This document shows positions 11,065 through 23,083 of a stretch of DNA of 64,000 nt, piece by piece (position 1 is the first letter of the stretch; the number at the start of each line of letters is the position of its first letter). The notes under the pieces were generated by a model. It ran no database searches, was not told where the DNA came from, and saw nothing but the letters and a program-made list of their open reading frames with translations. The position numbers and the translations under genes are program-made. Origin of the DNA: Sporodiniella umbellata (Eukaryota > Mucoromycota > Mucoromycetes > Mucorales > Rhizopodaceae); assembly GCA_025677835.1 (NCBI GenBank), contig JAIXMR010000002.1, forward strand, positions 402,001 through 466,000. Reading direction: 5' to 3'.

Positions 11065-12616
11065 TTAATCTTTCAAGTTTCTTCCAAAAGTGTTGGTAGC
11101 AGGAGAATGCAAAGGAATCATTTGGTATGGATGATCTTTTTCAGAATGTTGACTGTTCTTTGACAGCTTGTGATAGTTGTAGGCAATGATGCCAACAATA
11201 GATACAAATAGACTTTAGAAAGGATTAATAGAGTTCACACATACACGTACACACAGTTTACCCCAATAGATTTTTTGGTGTCAAGACATCGCCATAGATA
11301 ATGACAGACAGTGTAATAATGACGATCTCTTTACTGATCCCTGCTACACTCAGAGTGACGGTGTTGGTATTTTTGATCAAATAGAGCTCTGCTAGCGTCA
11401 TTGCGAATGCTACCAATAAAGAGTTAGATTTGAATGTATCCTCCTCCTCCCCCCCTTTTTTTTTTTTTTGGAGTACCCAAAAACCCGCCGATAGACATCA
11501 AACCTAGGGATTCGGTGACATGAGAAAGGGTATCAAAGTGCTTGGAGTGTTGGAATTGTTCTAGTGGGTTTTCGAGGGCCAGACTGAGGGTCAACATGGT
11601 GATAAACATGATTGGGCTAAGATAGTAGAGGGTGGCAATAGGGTTATCCATACCGAGAGTTTCGTGCTGAAGCAAGAGCTGGGTCATACTCCACCGAAGC
11701 CCTGACACGATCGAAGCTGTCAATACCAAACCAAACCCAAGCGCGTCAAACTTTGTCTCCCCTTCTACAGTCAAAACCACCCCTGCGACCATGATCAAGA
11801 TGATGCTGATCAACCGAAATCGAGGTTTTTCAAATCCAAAGAGAAAAGAAAAGATCAAAACCCAGATAGGCGTGCTTGACTTGACCATCGTATAGAACGA
11901 AAGTGTGATGTAGACCAACGAAGCGTTAGAGCAACAGATCTCGGCTGCAGCTGCTATACCACAAGGTACCTTGCATAAATACAGGTTACAAAGCTTTTGA
12001 AACGGTTTTTTTTTTTTTGTTTTTTGTTTTTTTCACATACCACTTTTGATATATAATCCTTCATACGGATCGGCTTGTTCTGACTACGCCATCGGTTCCC
12101 GCCACACCACATCATCCCACTGGTGATAACAAAGTGTAGCCCGGCATGAATCGAGCTGACCAAAAGTGGAAAGTTGAAATTGAACCGGTCCCGCCCCATC
12201 AGATTTTTATTGTAGAGTGAAAGAAGTGTAGAGAAAAGATACCAGCTCAGGATAGAGAGCCCATTCTGAAGCCAGTTCTCATAGGGTATGCTGGCACTAT
12301 AATGTTGACTTTTGACATCGCTCTTTGGGTTCGCGATATGGATCGATACCGATTTATCGGTAGCAAACAGTCGGGTAGGTGATAGCAAAAATGGAGATCG
12401 CAGAGGCGATCCATAATCGCTCACATGAGAACTTACACGGATCGCTGGAAGTGAACCTCGTCGGTTGTGTTGTTTCTTTTGACTTACAGGATGAGCTGTG
12501 ATGGACTGTGTTCGGTAATGAGGTTTCTTACGAGTCTGGCGAGTAGAAGGTGGATGAGAACCTCGTAGCGAGCTCAATGTCTCTTGTTGCTCTTCGCCAT
12601 CGGAATCTATGGTCAT
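11065..12616 (-). CDS. DMT-family transporter, triose-phosphate/nucleotide-sugar type (SLC35C2/Ymd8-like)
   Basis: Four exons: 12616-12041, 11969-11477, 11409-11262 and 11212-11065, giving 454 aa. A polar, basic N-terminal region of about 115 residues precedes the membrane core. The core starts with LSWYLFSTLLSLYNKNLMGR, which is the typical first helix of the triose-phosphate translocator (TPT) branch. It continues with the YTMVKSSTPIWVL segment, which is also diagnostic of this branch. About ten hydrophobic segments follow, ending with LTPKNLLG and a final helix before a short polar tail. These proteins exchange nucleotide-sugars or phosphorylated compounds across Golgi or ER membranes. The substrate is not readable from sequence. 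It is divergently arranged with p23, whose start lies 685 bp away. Confidence 0.88.
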
Positions 12617-13301
12617 CTTTAATAACAGTCAAAAGCTATCCAATAATAATAACAAAAAAAAAAAGGAGGGGCAAGAAAAAGAAAGTGAATAAAAATTAGT
12701 ATTCAAGCAAAAATAATAGAATTATTAATCTCTATAGTTGTTACGCCAATGGACGGCTTTTGAAATACTAGATGTTTTCTTTTAAAAAGGCCTCTCGAGT
12801 GCCGATAAATCACACACCCTATCAAGCGCTTTGGGTTTTGTAGATCTAAACACTTGTTTGTCAATGGGTTTGAGCTGAACGTTTGGAAACCAAAGATCAT
12901 CAAGTTTCAATTCTATCATTCAAATCGATAGGCCATTGGATAGAACAAGCTTGGGTCTAAAAGCTTGTTTGAGGACAAGCTCGGCTCACTCTTCTATTGT
13001 CTAAACCCTTTACAAATAAAAACTAAGGGGGAGGTAAGCAGCGGATGGATTGTCTTATTTAAATCCGTCGTACGAAAGGTTGGGTTTCACTTTAGTCTCA
13101 AAATAGAGTGTCTGCGTTAATTTTTTTTTTTTTTTTTGGACAAAATTCATCTAGCATTTTCGAATTCTTTGTCGTCATCAACAACAGCCAATTAAAACAC
13201 CGTTTTCGCACACATCGTTTTATGAGAACGCGTCTAAAATTTTTTGTTTTGTTTTTTTTTTTTTTTTTTTTTTTTCTTCTTCTTTTCAAACATTTATTAC
13301 T
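12617..13301. other. Divergent promoter region between transporter and p23
   Basis: This 685-bp stretch separates two genes transcribed away from each other. It holds a 9-bp inverted repeat (12944-12952 and 12961-12969), T runs near 13121-13138 and 13251-13275, and no supported gene. I did not find a properly spaced heat-shock element, although the p23 gene would be a plausible heat-shock target. Confidence 0.5.
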
Positions 13302-13593
13302 ATGCCTCTCCATCCCACTGTACTCTGGGCTCAAAGAAACGATTTGCTCATCTTGACTGTCGAAGTTTCTGATATCAAGGTACGTGTATCTCTCTTCTTA
13401 AAGACGTTCGTTTATATGAGCGCAAGGTAATTCAAAGAACAGGTTTATTTAACTTTGTCAACAGGAACACACCGTTGACTTGAAAGAAGACAGAATCATC
13501 TTCAAGGGCAAGGGTGAAAAAGAACAAAACGAATACGAAGCCGAAATTGTTTTCCATGCTCCTGTTAAAGTTGAGGTAAAAATAAAGAAAGGG

Positions 13594-13634
<41 letters not shown>

Positions 13635-14039
13635 GCCAGCTTTGCTTTTATTACAGGATAAAAACTAAGCACCTTTATTTCTCTAGGATGCCAAGAAGAA
13701 CTTGACCGCCCGTAACTTGACCATGGTCATCAACAAACAAAGCCAAGGATTCTGGCCTAGACTTCAAAAGGGTAACAAGCTCAACTTCCTCAAGGTTGAT
13801 TTCCAGAGATGGAAGGATGAAGATGATGAAGAAGAAGAAGGCGCTGGCGACAACGGTATGGGCGGTATGGGTGGTATGGACTTCTCTAGCCTGATGAGCC
13901 AAGCTGGTGGCGATGGATTCAAGTTGCCTCAAACGGTAAAGAAAAGAGTGCATGCCTTGACATCTTACTTACCTTTTTAAAATAGCCCGGTGATGACTCT
14001 AGTGACGATGAAGAAGAAGAACAAGAAGAAAAGAAATAA
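13302..14039 (+). CDS. SBA1: Hsp90 co-chaperone p23 (Sba1/Wos2)
   Basis: Four exons: 13302-13379, 13465-13575, 13687-13935 and 13986-14039, giving 163 aa. The CS/p23 beta-sandwich covers about residues 1-115, starting MPLHPTVLWAQRNDLLILTV. It ends with the p23 hallmark WPRLQK followed by FLKVDFQRWKDEDDE. A Gly/Met-rich linker (GMGGMGGMDFSSLM) and an acidic tail ending in EEEEQEEKK complete the usual layout. The protein binds ATP-bound Hsp90 and slows ATP hydrolysis during client maturation in the cytosol. Intron 2 carries a 35-nt TG repeat. Confidence 0.96.
13596..13630. repeat. (TG)n microsatellite in p23 intron 2
   Basis: An uninterrupted run of about 17 TG units lies inside the second intron of the p23 gene, 20 bp after the donor site. 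Confidence 0.95.
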
Positions 14040-14119
14040 ATTCCAAAGTTAATTCCCCCTCAGAAAAAAAAAGTGATTAAATAAAAATGAAAAGAAGAAA
14101 AATAGATCGTTTTTCTTTT

Positions 14120-14155
<36 letters not shown>

Positions 14156-14422
14156 AATAGTAAAAATTTCTTCATATTGCTGTTTTGTGTGCCCTTTAAG
14201 TGAGCAGAGCATGAAGAAAGAATGTCCCTTCAACTTGCTTTTTCAAAATCCAATATCAGCCAAATATTTTATTAGCCAATGAACAATCGCGCTGTGTCAG
14301 ATCAGACCCACGGCTTGAGAGTATCAAAAAGAGGGAGGATGTTTATTCTATTCTATTTAAATTTAAGGGTTTTTTTCTTTCTTTCTTTTTTTCTAGCCAC
14401 CAAAGAAAGTAGATGCTGTTAT

Positions 14423-14929
14423 CTATTCACATTCGATAGCAACCGACTTGATAATGGCTGAAGTGGTTCTATATTTTTTCCACTTTCTAACCAGTTAATA
14501 ACAATACACTATTATACACATAGCATCCTTATTTACATTGATGGGTCCCTTGGCCCATTGCGCGGTATCTGAGGGTCGGCTTGCATCCCAAATTCCAAAC
14601 TGAATGTTGCTGATATAAATAAAGGTTTAATGGGTCTCTTGACTGTGTTACAGAATACACTTACGACACTTCTGTGGGATAAGCGCACTTTCCTTTCTTG
14701 CAGGTATCCTTCTTTTGAACCACACGGATTTGTTGATCGTTGATAGAGAAAATAATACGGTTTTCGTTCCTATCTTGAATAAGCTTCTTGATCTCTATGT
14801 TTATTTACTTACCAGTCGATTGTATATGTTTGAAAGTTTTGGGTGGTATCTTCTGTGTTGTGATTACGCCCATTGACTCCATAGACTATGTTTTTGCCGT
14901 AAAAGTAGTTGGTTCTATAGAAGGACCCT

Positions 14930-14967
<38 letters not shown>

Positions 14968-15487
14968 CCCCAACGATGAGAATCATTAAAACAACCACTT
15001 ACTGTACTTTTTTAGGATCTCCACCCAACATTTCAAAGTCAATCTCATCTCCTCCAGGGGACATCAAAATAGCAGCAGTAACAGCTCCTGGTGCATTGGC
15101 TGTTTTGAGTTCAAACGTGATTCGGCCGTATTGAAGTGTATCTTTGAATTTAAAATTGGGAGCGTAAGGGGAAGAAAACTTGTTGTAGGGCAAACCTAAG
15201 AAAAAAAGGGAAAGTTTTATAAGAAATAGGACGATCGCTAAGCAGAGAGATCAATAAATACCGTCTTGAGACAAATTGGCTTTGCGAATAAACTCTTCGG
15301 GAGGATGAAGAGTGAGCTTCAGTCCTTCATCTGTCCATTCATATCCTGTATTTCCTCCGCCTACTTCTTTCCATCCTTCGTGACCTTCCGTAAAATCAGT
15401 CAGTATATTCGCACATTTTTTGGCTTGAACTGAAGTAGCAGAAATAAAAAGACTGGAGATAGCAATCAAAAGATGTTTGGTTAGCAT
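14423..15487 (-). CDS. Secreted GH16 family glycosidase/transglycosylase (Crh-like)
   Basis: Six exons: 15487-15262, 15195-15003, 14914-14813, 14769-14665, 14609-14537 and 14482-14423, giving 252 aa. A signal peptide is obvious (MLTKHLLIAISSLFISATSVQA). The catalytic ExDxE motif is present as DEIDFE, with Glu126, Asp128 and Glu130. Flanking family signatures are YGRITFELKTA, TNYFYGK, QNFQTYTIDW and FGIWDASRPSDTAQWAKGPI. The fold is a GH16 concanavalin-like beta-jelly roll. Family members cut or transfer beta-glucan, or link chitin to glucan in the wall. No GPI-type hydrophobic tail is present, so a soluble secreted or wall-associated protein is expected. A TATA box lies about 85 bp upstream of the start. 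Confidence 0.9.
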
Positions 15488-16744
15488 GCTGTGAGAAAAA
15501 AATAGAATAAAAAAAGTCGAAAAAAAAAAGAGAAAATAGGAAAGAAAAGAGCATGAAATGACATTCTTTTTATACTCGCGTATTTTTTTTTTTTTTTTAT
15601 ATATACGTTGTCATCATCTTTAGCTATAAAAGGAGGACTGGTTGGAATCTATTTGTTTTTCTTTGTTTAGGAAAAAAAAAAAAAAAGAAGCCTGTGTATG
15701 TAGATGTAGATGTGTAAACTAAAGCAATGAAAAAAAGCTGTTGTAAGACACAATAAAGTCTAGATCAAAGGTAACAATAGGTGGAATAATCAAAGCTAAA
15801 TAAAAATAATCTCATTTAAAAGTTGATTTGCTTTATTCTCATTTTTTTGTTTTCAGCTTTTCCTTTGTTTTCTTCGATTTGCTTTTACAAAAATAATAGC
15901 CCGAAAAAAACGGAGACCTTTTGTTCAACGGAAAAATAAGAAGCCACTTTAAAGAAATAACCTTTGAGTTTTTTTTTATTATTGTTTGTTCATTTGCTTT
16001 CAAAGGACGATCTTTTTTTTTTTTTTTTTTTTTTTTTTTACGTTACAGTCTTACACTAAAACAATTCAAACCGAATTAGTTGCATTGTTTTGTAGGAGCT
16101 TTTTCTTACAATTATTATCAAGTCAACCCTTTATCTTTTTCTGGCCCAATACTTGATTTAAAGCTTAAGGTCGCTTAGGGATCTTTTTATTGTAATGCAC
16201 ACACTTTTTCAAGAAAACAAACAATTTGGTGATGGCAGACAACCAAAAATAATAAACTCTAGCACTTGGCAAACTTTTCTATAAAAAAGTGTCGAGAAAA
16301 ACCGAAAACATCTTCCTTTTCTTTTGGTGTATTACTAAACCCTCCCCCCCCCTTATTTGGATTCTTCTGTTAGTTTAATAAATAGCTGTCTTTTGATTTT
16401 CACTCACTTTGTATCTTGCGCTTTTGCATATAAATAAAAGTTCCCCGGTTTACTTCAAAAAAAAAAAAAAAGATTAGGAATTTTTTATGGGTTGGCAAGC
16501 TCATTCTATGGGAAAGGCTTTCTTTTGATAAGCATTTTCGTAAACTTTTCTTTTTGTTAGCCCATCTTCGGAAATTTAAAAACTAGTATTAATAACCAGC
16601 TTAAAGTTATATTTCAAAGGCTTAAAAAACAAAATTTAGGGAGCAAACAGTAAATACATTTTTGTTTATACTCTTTTCCGTTTGACTGATAATAATAGAT
16701 ACAGTAATAGTAATAGTAGCGCCTTTTCTTTTTTTTTTTTTTTT
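15488..16744. other. Intergenic stretch, AT-rich, poly(T) runs
   Basis: No gene is supported in this 1.25 kb. It holds the GH16 promoter at its left end and the 3' region of the phosphoesterase gene at its right end. T runs lie near 15583-15598, 16013-16039 and 16729-16746. Confidence 0.6.
15568..15574 (-). promoter_or_regulatory. TATA box of GH16 gene
   Basis: TATAAAA on the minus strand lies about 80-85 bp upstream of the GH16 start codon, a usual distance for a fungal core promoter. Confidence 0.5.
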
Positions 16745-17861
16745 TTAATTGGGTTGTGGAGGTTGTTCTGAACTTGAGTGTGTACTGTTCCACGACTTTC
16801 CGGTCAACATGCCTGGGATAGGAAGAATACCAAGAGGTCTTAAAAGCTTGTGCACATGTTTGTTTTTGTACCCTAAGGTGCTGGCTGCAAAGCTAAAGAC
16901 ATTGCTCATTGTCTTGTCGGCATCGCCACGGCCCAAGCTTCCCAAACCCCAGTTCAGCTCAACTGTGTTTAGAGTCGAATAGTGAGAATAAAAAGTATTA
17001 TCCGTAGTTCCTTTCAGGTCTTTGGGGATGTTTCCCAATAGAAGAGACCATACCTGGTTTCTTCCAGTCAATATCGAGCTATTTTCGTCAAACGTGATTA
17101 GAATCAATGTCTTCTCTAGCAAGTTGGGGTTGCTCAACGTCTTTTCGTAAAACTTGCTCAACCATTCTCCCGCAAAGGCAGCGTTGGTATCGTGAGCGTC
17201 GTTTTTCATATCAGGAGTATAAAACATCCAGTGAGGAAGGTTGTTTGACTCTACATCCTTTTGGAATTGGTCGTCGCCCACGACATTCTGAAGGCGCGTT
17301 TTGTTCAACCCTACCGAATCAAATATTACAGCCGGGTTGTGTTTACGAACATAGGTTCCTGAGCGATATCCGGTGTAGCCCACAGAAGGAATATTCTCTT
17401 GATACACCTTCCATGTTAACCCTTTTTCCTCTAAGAGATCGTAAATTGTCTTGACACTCGCTGGGATATTGTAATAATCGTCATTGATAATTCCAAAGTT
17501 GGACCCACCTGCTGCTGCTACATAGTTGGGCTCCGAAGGATGGGTAATCGCATTAAAGTTCTTGAGTAGTATACCTTGCTTGGCAAGATTGCTAAACTCA
17601 GGTATTCTAGCCACCACATCAAAATCCTAATCGTACAATTCAAACCTCGCATTCTTATCCAAATAAAAAAAAAAAAAAAAAGATAGAAAAGAAGAAAGAG
17701 AAGGGCAGATACTATCCCAAGCTTACCTGGTTTTCGAACCAGATTTGAAGAATATGATCAAAGACCTTGCCATGCTTAGGCTCCGTCGCCTCAGCAGGGC
17801 TTGTAATAGAAATGGTAGTGGCAGCGACAATGATAAAAGCAGACCTTAAAGAAAACTTCAT
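16745..17861 (-). CDS. Secreted phosphoesterase (acid phosphatase / phospholipase C superfamily, PF04185 type)
   Basis: Two exons, 17861-17727 and 17626-16745, giving 338 aa. A signal peptide is present (MKFSLRSAFIIVAATTISIT...AEA). The phosphoesterase family is recognised from ILQIWFENQDFD at the metal-binding start, then GILLKNFNAITHPSEPNYVA. It continues with HWMFYTPDMKNDAHDTN and LILITFDENSS. The conserved Glu/Asn of the WFENQ motif and the Asp/Glu of FDEN are typical metal ligands. The protein would be a secreted or wall phosphomonoesterase; the exact substrate is not readable. A TATA-like TATATAAAA lies at 17915-17923. Like the GH16 gene upstream, it is minus strand and secretory. Confidence 0.85.
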
Positions 17862-17914
17862 TTTTTGGCTATTGCAGATTGTTGTTAGTAAAACAAAACT
17901 AATAGAAAGCAAAC

Positions 17915-17923
17915 CTTTTATAT
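17915..17923 (-). promoter_or_regulatory. TATA box of phosphoesterase gene
   Basis: TATATAAAA on the minus strand, about 55-60 bp upstream of the phosphoesterase start codon. Confidence 0.5.
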
Positions 17924-20572
17924 AGAAATCCTTTTCATTACTAATTGTTTTAGTAAGTTTCAAATTACACATACAAGATCCAGAAAAAAAAAGGGGGGGA
18001 CTATAATGAGTTTTCGTACAGGTGCATATAAGTATCGTAGTTGATTGGAAGGAAATAGGCTCTTTTCAATCATTACAAGTACCCAAAAATCAATATATGT
18101 CAGTGTAACGTTTCATCTATAGCAACAAAGATTGTAACAATAGAGAAAACTCATTTCAATTAGTGTATTTTTGATCTTCAAATGCTTTCAACAAGCTAAA
18201 TCTTGGTGAAAAGAAGCTATCTATTTTTATTCCAAATACACTTTTTTTGTAATGATTAGCTATAGTCCTCCTGCTCATATTCTGTCATCTCATTCGCCTT
18301 CACATCAAAGCTCCGAACCACAAAGACCCTTTATCTTTGTAAACAGTGTTGCTTTTTGGTTTATAGCTTAGTTTTGGACTCTAAGTATATACTGGAAAAA
18401 AGACGAGGATGATTTAGCTTTAGAATATATTAGTATAATGTTACAATCCAGCGACCCTAAAACATTCTTGTTCAATTGCAAAAAGCTATACCTATTGGAT
18501 ATGTTGTATTTTATTTCCTATAATTCGTGGTGAAGAAAACACTAACGATAAGCCCTTTCAGACAAAATGAAATATAATTTCCTCTTTTTCTTCTGAAGAG
18601 GTGTTTTGTTTTTGATATACATACTGAACAGTAACGCAATCTAAATGAAAACATTTGCTGATAATCGTCTAACAGTACTTTTTTTTTCTTGGATAATTCC
18701 ACCTTCCATGTGAGTCTATTCTTTTTTGTTAAAAAAAAAAAAAGCACTTCAGTATACATGTATACTCTAATTATTATTAGTCGTAGCTTTTTAAGGCATA
18801 GACAAAAGTTGTTTTTACATTTGTCGATCAAAGCTGTACTGACAGCCTTTCGTAAGTGATCCAGTCTTTTCTTGTATCAACATTTCTTGCTTTACAGTCG
18901 CTGCGTTAGTTTGTGTATCATTAAATTCGTTCATATACAGGCTATAAGATACTCTGTCATAGCGTAATTGCCGTCTACCTCATTGACTTTATAAATGATA
19001 ATTTTTGCAACTTGTTCCTTTTCTTTTTTATTGACTTTTCTGCGCAACTTGGCAACTTTTCAAATTCAGTTTTGTAACAGGCCACTTAAAGATCTTTACT
19101 TTGTGGGGAAGGGTAATCGGGATGCTTCATCAATAACCTCTTCTCTTCTATTTTGAAATTTTTTATCGTATGTTAACTTACAAATACATACATTTACCGA
19201 ACGGTCGCTCATTTAGCTAATATTGCAGTCTATACAATTATCGGTTGATGCACTGGTATTCACAGTCAAAAGAAAAAGACCAAACAAAACCACTAATCGA
19301 TACAGTACATTTGTATTCATGTTTCTTATGGAAGTATGAAAGTTTCCTAAAGAAAAAAATTGGTAAGAAACTACACCCCAAAACGTTAGGAACATTTAAA
19401 TTTTAAGACAAGCAAGTCTTTGTACTGGCGCAAAGATCAAACCCTTTTATATTTTTGCATAATACACCCATATCTGTATTGCACGAATAAATCGGTGGGA
19501 TACAAGCAACTAATGAAATCAGCCTTAGAGTAACAAAGTAAAAACTTTCAAAGTACTTGATTCTTGTATATAAGAAAAGAATTTACTGTTGTAGTACTTG
19601 CATAATTTATCATTTTGGATAAAATTTGGCCTAGCAAAGGCAAAACTCGGGTTATCGACTACCACATGAGTCTTTGAATTATCTCTTAAAGTAGCCTTTA
19701 ATACTCTCAAAGTAAAAACTCAATCGATTAGGCACGGCAAAACTTAACTGGTGATGCGATAAACTAACCTCGCATATATTATAGGCACGCGCTTTATCCC
19801 ACCACTGTTTAATTATAACAAGTTGGTTTCGATGAGAAAAGATATTGAGAGAATAGTCGAAACACGTGTCTACAGATATACTCGATGAAACATACCAAAG
19901 TATTTTGGTAAGAAAAACGTTCACACTACTAGTAAAAGGTTTTTTAAAGGTTTTCTTTATTTGGATGCGTTCCATATCTGTCAGTGAGACTCGAAATTAG
20001 GATTGTGAACACTTTGCTATCCGAAGTCTTTGCTGTTGCAATCGTCTATCAGGCAGGGGATTTTGGTTTCTAAGAATAAAGAGTTTTGACTTGTTTTTTT
20101 AACAATCAACGATAAGTGGTGTGTGTGGTTGCTATACTATGTGAACAAATAGGCGCAGTGATCGGACGGTTACCTCTGTTCCTAATTCAAATCGATTTTC
20201 GATGATGTCAATAGCGGACTAGACGTTGTTTTAAAAAATCTGCTTTCATGACACGCAAACCTCAAAGTGTTGAACTCGAGACACTAGAAAAAATGGATAC
20301 TTTGAAAAGTTACGATAGCTGATTATTTTTTTTTTTTTTTTTGGAGGAGCCGTACACTGAAGAAATACTCTAAAAACAAGTCCTCAGGCGCCTGATATCA
20401 GATTGCTTTTTCTTTCTCCGTAAACACGTCTCGGCACTTCTGTTATAGAAATACAGTCTCCATAAGAATAAAATAGAAAAAGAGTAAAAAAAAAGAAACT
20501 TTATGCAGTTTTATTGTTGAAAGGGTAAAAGAAAGATATGTCGATAAGATACAGGAAATAGAAGTGTAATAT
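17924..20572. other. 2.6-kb AT-rich intergenic stretch
   Basis: No confident gene. Open frames are short and AT-driven. One weak candidate, a 35-residue secreted-type peptide at 19213-19320, is listed separately. A 98-codon minus-strand frame at 19679-19975 starts with ATG but has no recognisable domain or splice partner. No tRNA or rRNA signature was seen. Confidence 0.5.
19213..19320 (-). CDS. Candidate 35-aa secreted-type peptide
   Basis: From the ATG at 19320 a 35-codon frame encodes a charged start, a strong hydrophobic core (LVVLFGLFLLTV) and a likely signal-peptidase site (NTSAS), followed by a tiny Cys-containing tail TDNCIDCNIS. It could be a complete small secreted peptide, the first exon of a longer gene, or chance. 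A possible acceptor (TTTCTTTAG) just upstream means the ATG may not be the first exon. No family is recognised. Confidence 0.2.
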   Translation of the reverse strand: MNTNVLYRLVVLFGLFLLTVNTSASTDNCIDCNIS

Positions 20573-21209
20573 TTACTAAGTCGAACGGTTAGCAAAAAAT
20601 AAAAATAAAAACCCATACTATAAAAATACTTACATATCCTACTGAGATCAAATAATCGGCCAATGCTTCAACAATTTTGGTGCAGTTACCAGGTTGGATA
20701 CCATCCTTGTAAGTGCCGACCAAAATAGCTTGCGTGGTCTTGACAATACAAACACCTTCAGAGTTCTATTTACAATCAATAGCGAGAGTAGCAATGAGAT
20801 AAAATGAGATGGAAATACAGTATTAGTTAAAAATAAAGATGATAAAAAACAGTTGTTTTTCTTAGGACTTTACCTTTTTACCGTAGAGGGAGCGATCGTC
20901 AGCCTTAATGACAAAATATTTTTCGTTGGCAATGTGAATACCGCTAGCGAGAAGGGGATCAGGGTTACTGAAACCACCAATTACTTCTTTGATTTCTTCA
21001 GGTTGGAGCTGCAATTAGGCAAAAAAGAAAGGGCTGTTATTGAGTAAACTTCATCTCCATCTCGTGTTTTTTTAAAAGAAAAAAAAAAGAATATATACCT
21101 GGAAACCAGCAGAAGTAGCCCAAACGCCACCATTCAAACCATAAATAGCGGCTTGAGAGACTTGTCCGGTTTGAAGGAGGTTATTGTCAACGTAGGTTTG
21201 CCAAGACAT
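20573..21209 (-). CDS. PFY1: Profilin
   Basis: Exons are 21209-21099, 21008-20874, 20765-20634 and a terminal exon 20575-20573 that contains only the stop codon TAA. The product is 126 aa, the usual fungal profilin length. Landmarks are the N-terminal MSWQTYVDNNLLQTG, the internal GGVWATSAGF, the actin-binding region YGKKNSEGVCIVKTTQAIL and the C-terminal helix IVEALADYLISVGY. Profilin binds monomeric actin, proline-rich ligands and phosphoinositides. If the last intron (20633-20576; donor GTAAGT, branch CTAAC, acceptor CTTAG) were retained, translation would run on past the normal terminus. Confidence 0.95.
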
Positions 21210-23083
21210 AGTTTTGTTTTATTTTTTGTTTTGCAAAAGGAAAAAAAGGAGCAGTAAGCTCTAAAAAAAATAACGTTTTTAAAAACAAGTTCCGGAATAT
21301 GAAAACATCACGTGTGTGTATAGGCCTTTTCGGACAATTTGATATTGAAAGGCTGGGTTTGCAAAGCCAGTTTGATGGAAGCAGCGTAGTCCTTCAAAAA
21401 CAACTTCTCTCAAAAGTAACCACTGTCCATCAAAAAAGTGTTTCGTTTTTTTTTTTTTTTGATGATTTGAAAGCAAAATGTATATGAAAAAAGCGCTTGT
21501 TTGTATCGTTTAAATATGGATAGGTCACAAACTTGCACCTTATTAAAAGAGCATGGAGAAAAAAACTAAGCAATTAGCATCTGCGATGAGAGTAATACAT
21601 AGCTTACAATAAATAAAAAGAACTGGCTGGGCTGCAATCTCTCAAATAAAAATAAACTCGACTCAATATTAAGTTTTCCGTGATTGATTTACTTTTAAAA
21701 GCAATCGTTATGATATAATGCTTTGTATATAATGGATCAAAAAGGAGCTTCGGCTGTTACCAGAATAAACAAAGTACATATACCGGAGTAACTCGGGCCA
21801 TTTTTAGTATTTAAACATGATGGTTTGATTTTGTTCAGAGTAACGGAGGGATTTGTTTCGAGTTTTCGTAGAATATAGTCTTTTTGGCATATTGTATATG
21901 ATGTGCTTTTTCTTTTATAAATAGACATCTGAAATGTCTGGCGAGGCTGTTTATGAGGTCTATCCTTTCTTTTATTTACACGCACAAAAAAAAACAAGGA
22001 TTTATGCCCATATTTCTTGGTGTTTTCTCTGTAGTCTTAGTCTATGTATTGGTTTTTCATTAACTCGCTCAGATTAGCTATACGCATAAAGTTCTATCGC
22101 AATCAGAAAACAAACCAAGGTGTAGATGCCCTTTTTTGACTAATTTATGTCTCGTTCAAAAGTTTCAAACTCCAAAAATATCTTGATGCCCAAAGATTGC
22201 TATAGACTTATTGAACATTTAAAACTTACAACTAGTCATATGGTTTTTTTTTTTATCTTTTGATTTATAACTAGCCATGTTATATCTTTCAAATAACCAT
22301 ATTGTTTGATTGCTCCATAAGCTAGTTGAGATAGAACTGCAGAAAACACAAGCAGTCTGTTTGCTAGATAAGCCGTGATGTAGCAGCGTGTCTTTGCATA
22401 TGACAAAGGGAAATGCAGTCTTTAGCTGCAAGACTTCTTTCGTTAACTAGTTGATTCTGTACACATAGCTTAATGTACATACGAAATTCAAGTAGAAACG
22501 ACTCTGTTCATTAATAGTGCGAATGCTCTTCTCAAAGGTCTCTTGGATCAAATCTTTTCATCGATTACAGGATGGTAAGACAGCAGCCTCAAACTAGTCT
22601 GTGTTAACAAAAGCAGGAAGATGCTAAAATTCTATGACAGTAGTTTACATCAGAAAGCGTGTCCACGCAATTCATACTAGGTAAGGTACCCGATCCCAAG
22701 CCCACTAGAAGCGCCCTCTAACTTTGACCTGAGGAGTATTAAAACGCTTAATCGAATTCGTAGTCAATGGAAGCATTAAAGCACCGAAACGTATCCTTTA
22801 TAGAACTCTATACAATGAACACTGCAAATATTAAAGTAAAAGGTCCTTTACAAATGGAGAGAACGAAAGCAAAAATTCAATACAACCTCACTTCGAGACA
22901 CTCGCGTTTCAAAGACTAGTCGTTTGGGGCCGTTTTGTACTTTTTATGCCTCAAGCCACTAAATTCGGTTTCGGGCCTGAAAAGGAGTCACACTCCATCG
23001 GCCCTCTTTAGGATCTCTAGCCCAGAACACATAACAGAAATCTGTACAGGCAAACTGATGAATCCTTCTTTTAAATCGATATT
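21210..23083. other. 1.9-kb intergenic stretch upstream of profilin and eS1
   Basis: No gene is supported. This is the divergent region between profilin (minus) and ribosomal protein eS1 (plus), with the presumed promoters at its two ends. A few short frames are present but none shows domain-like composition. The stretch near 22,900-23,060 is less AT-rich than its surroundings but gave no RNA-gene signature. Confidence 0.5.

Noticed and set aside
19679..19975. 98-codon minus-strand frame in the 18-20.5 kb gap
   Set aside because: No domain, no splice partner; I considered a transposase remnant but saw no terminal repeats or catalytic motif.
22660..23060. Less AT-rich patch that might be a structural RNA
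   Set aside because: No tRNA A/B boxes, 5S or snRNA signature was found by eye.
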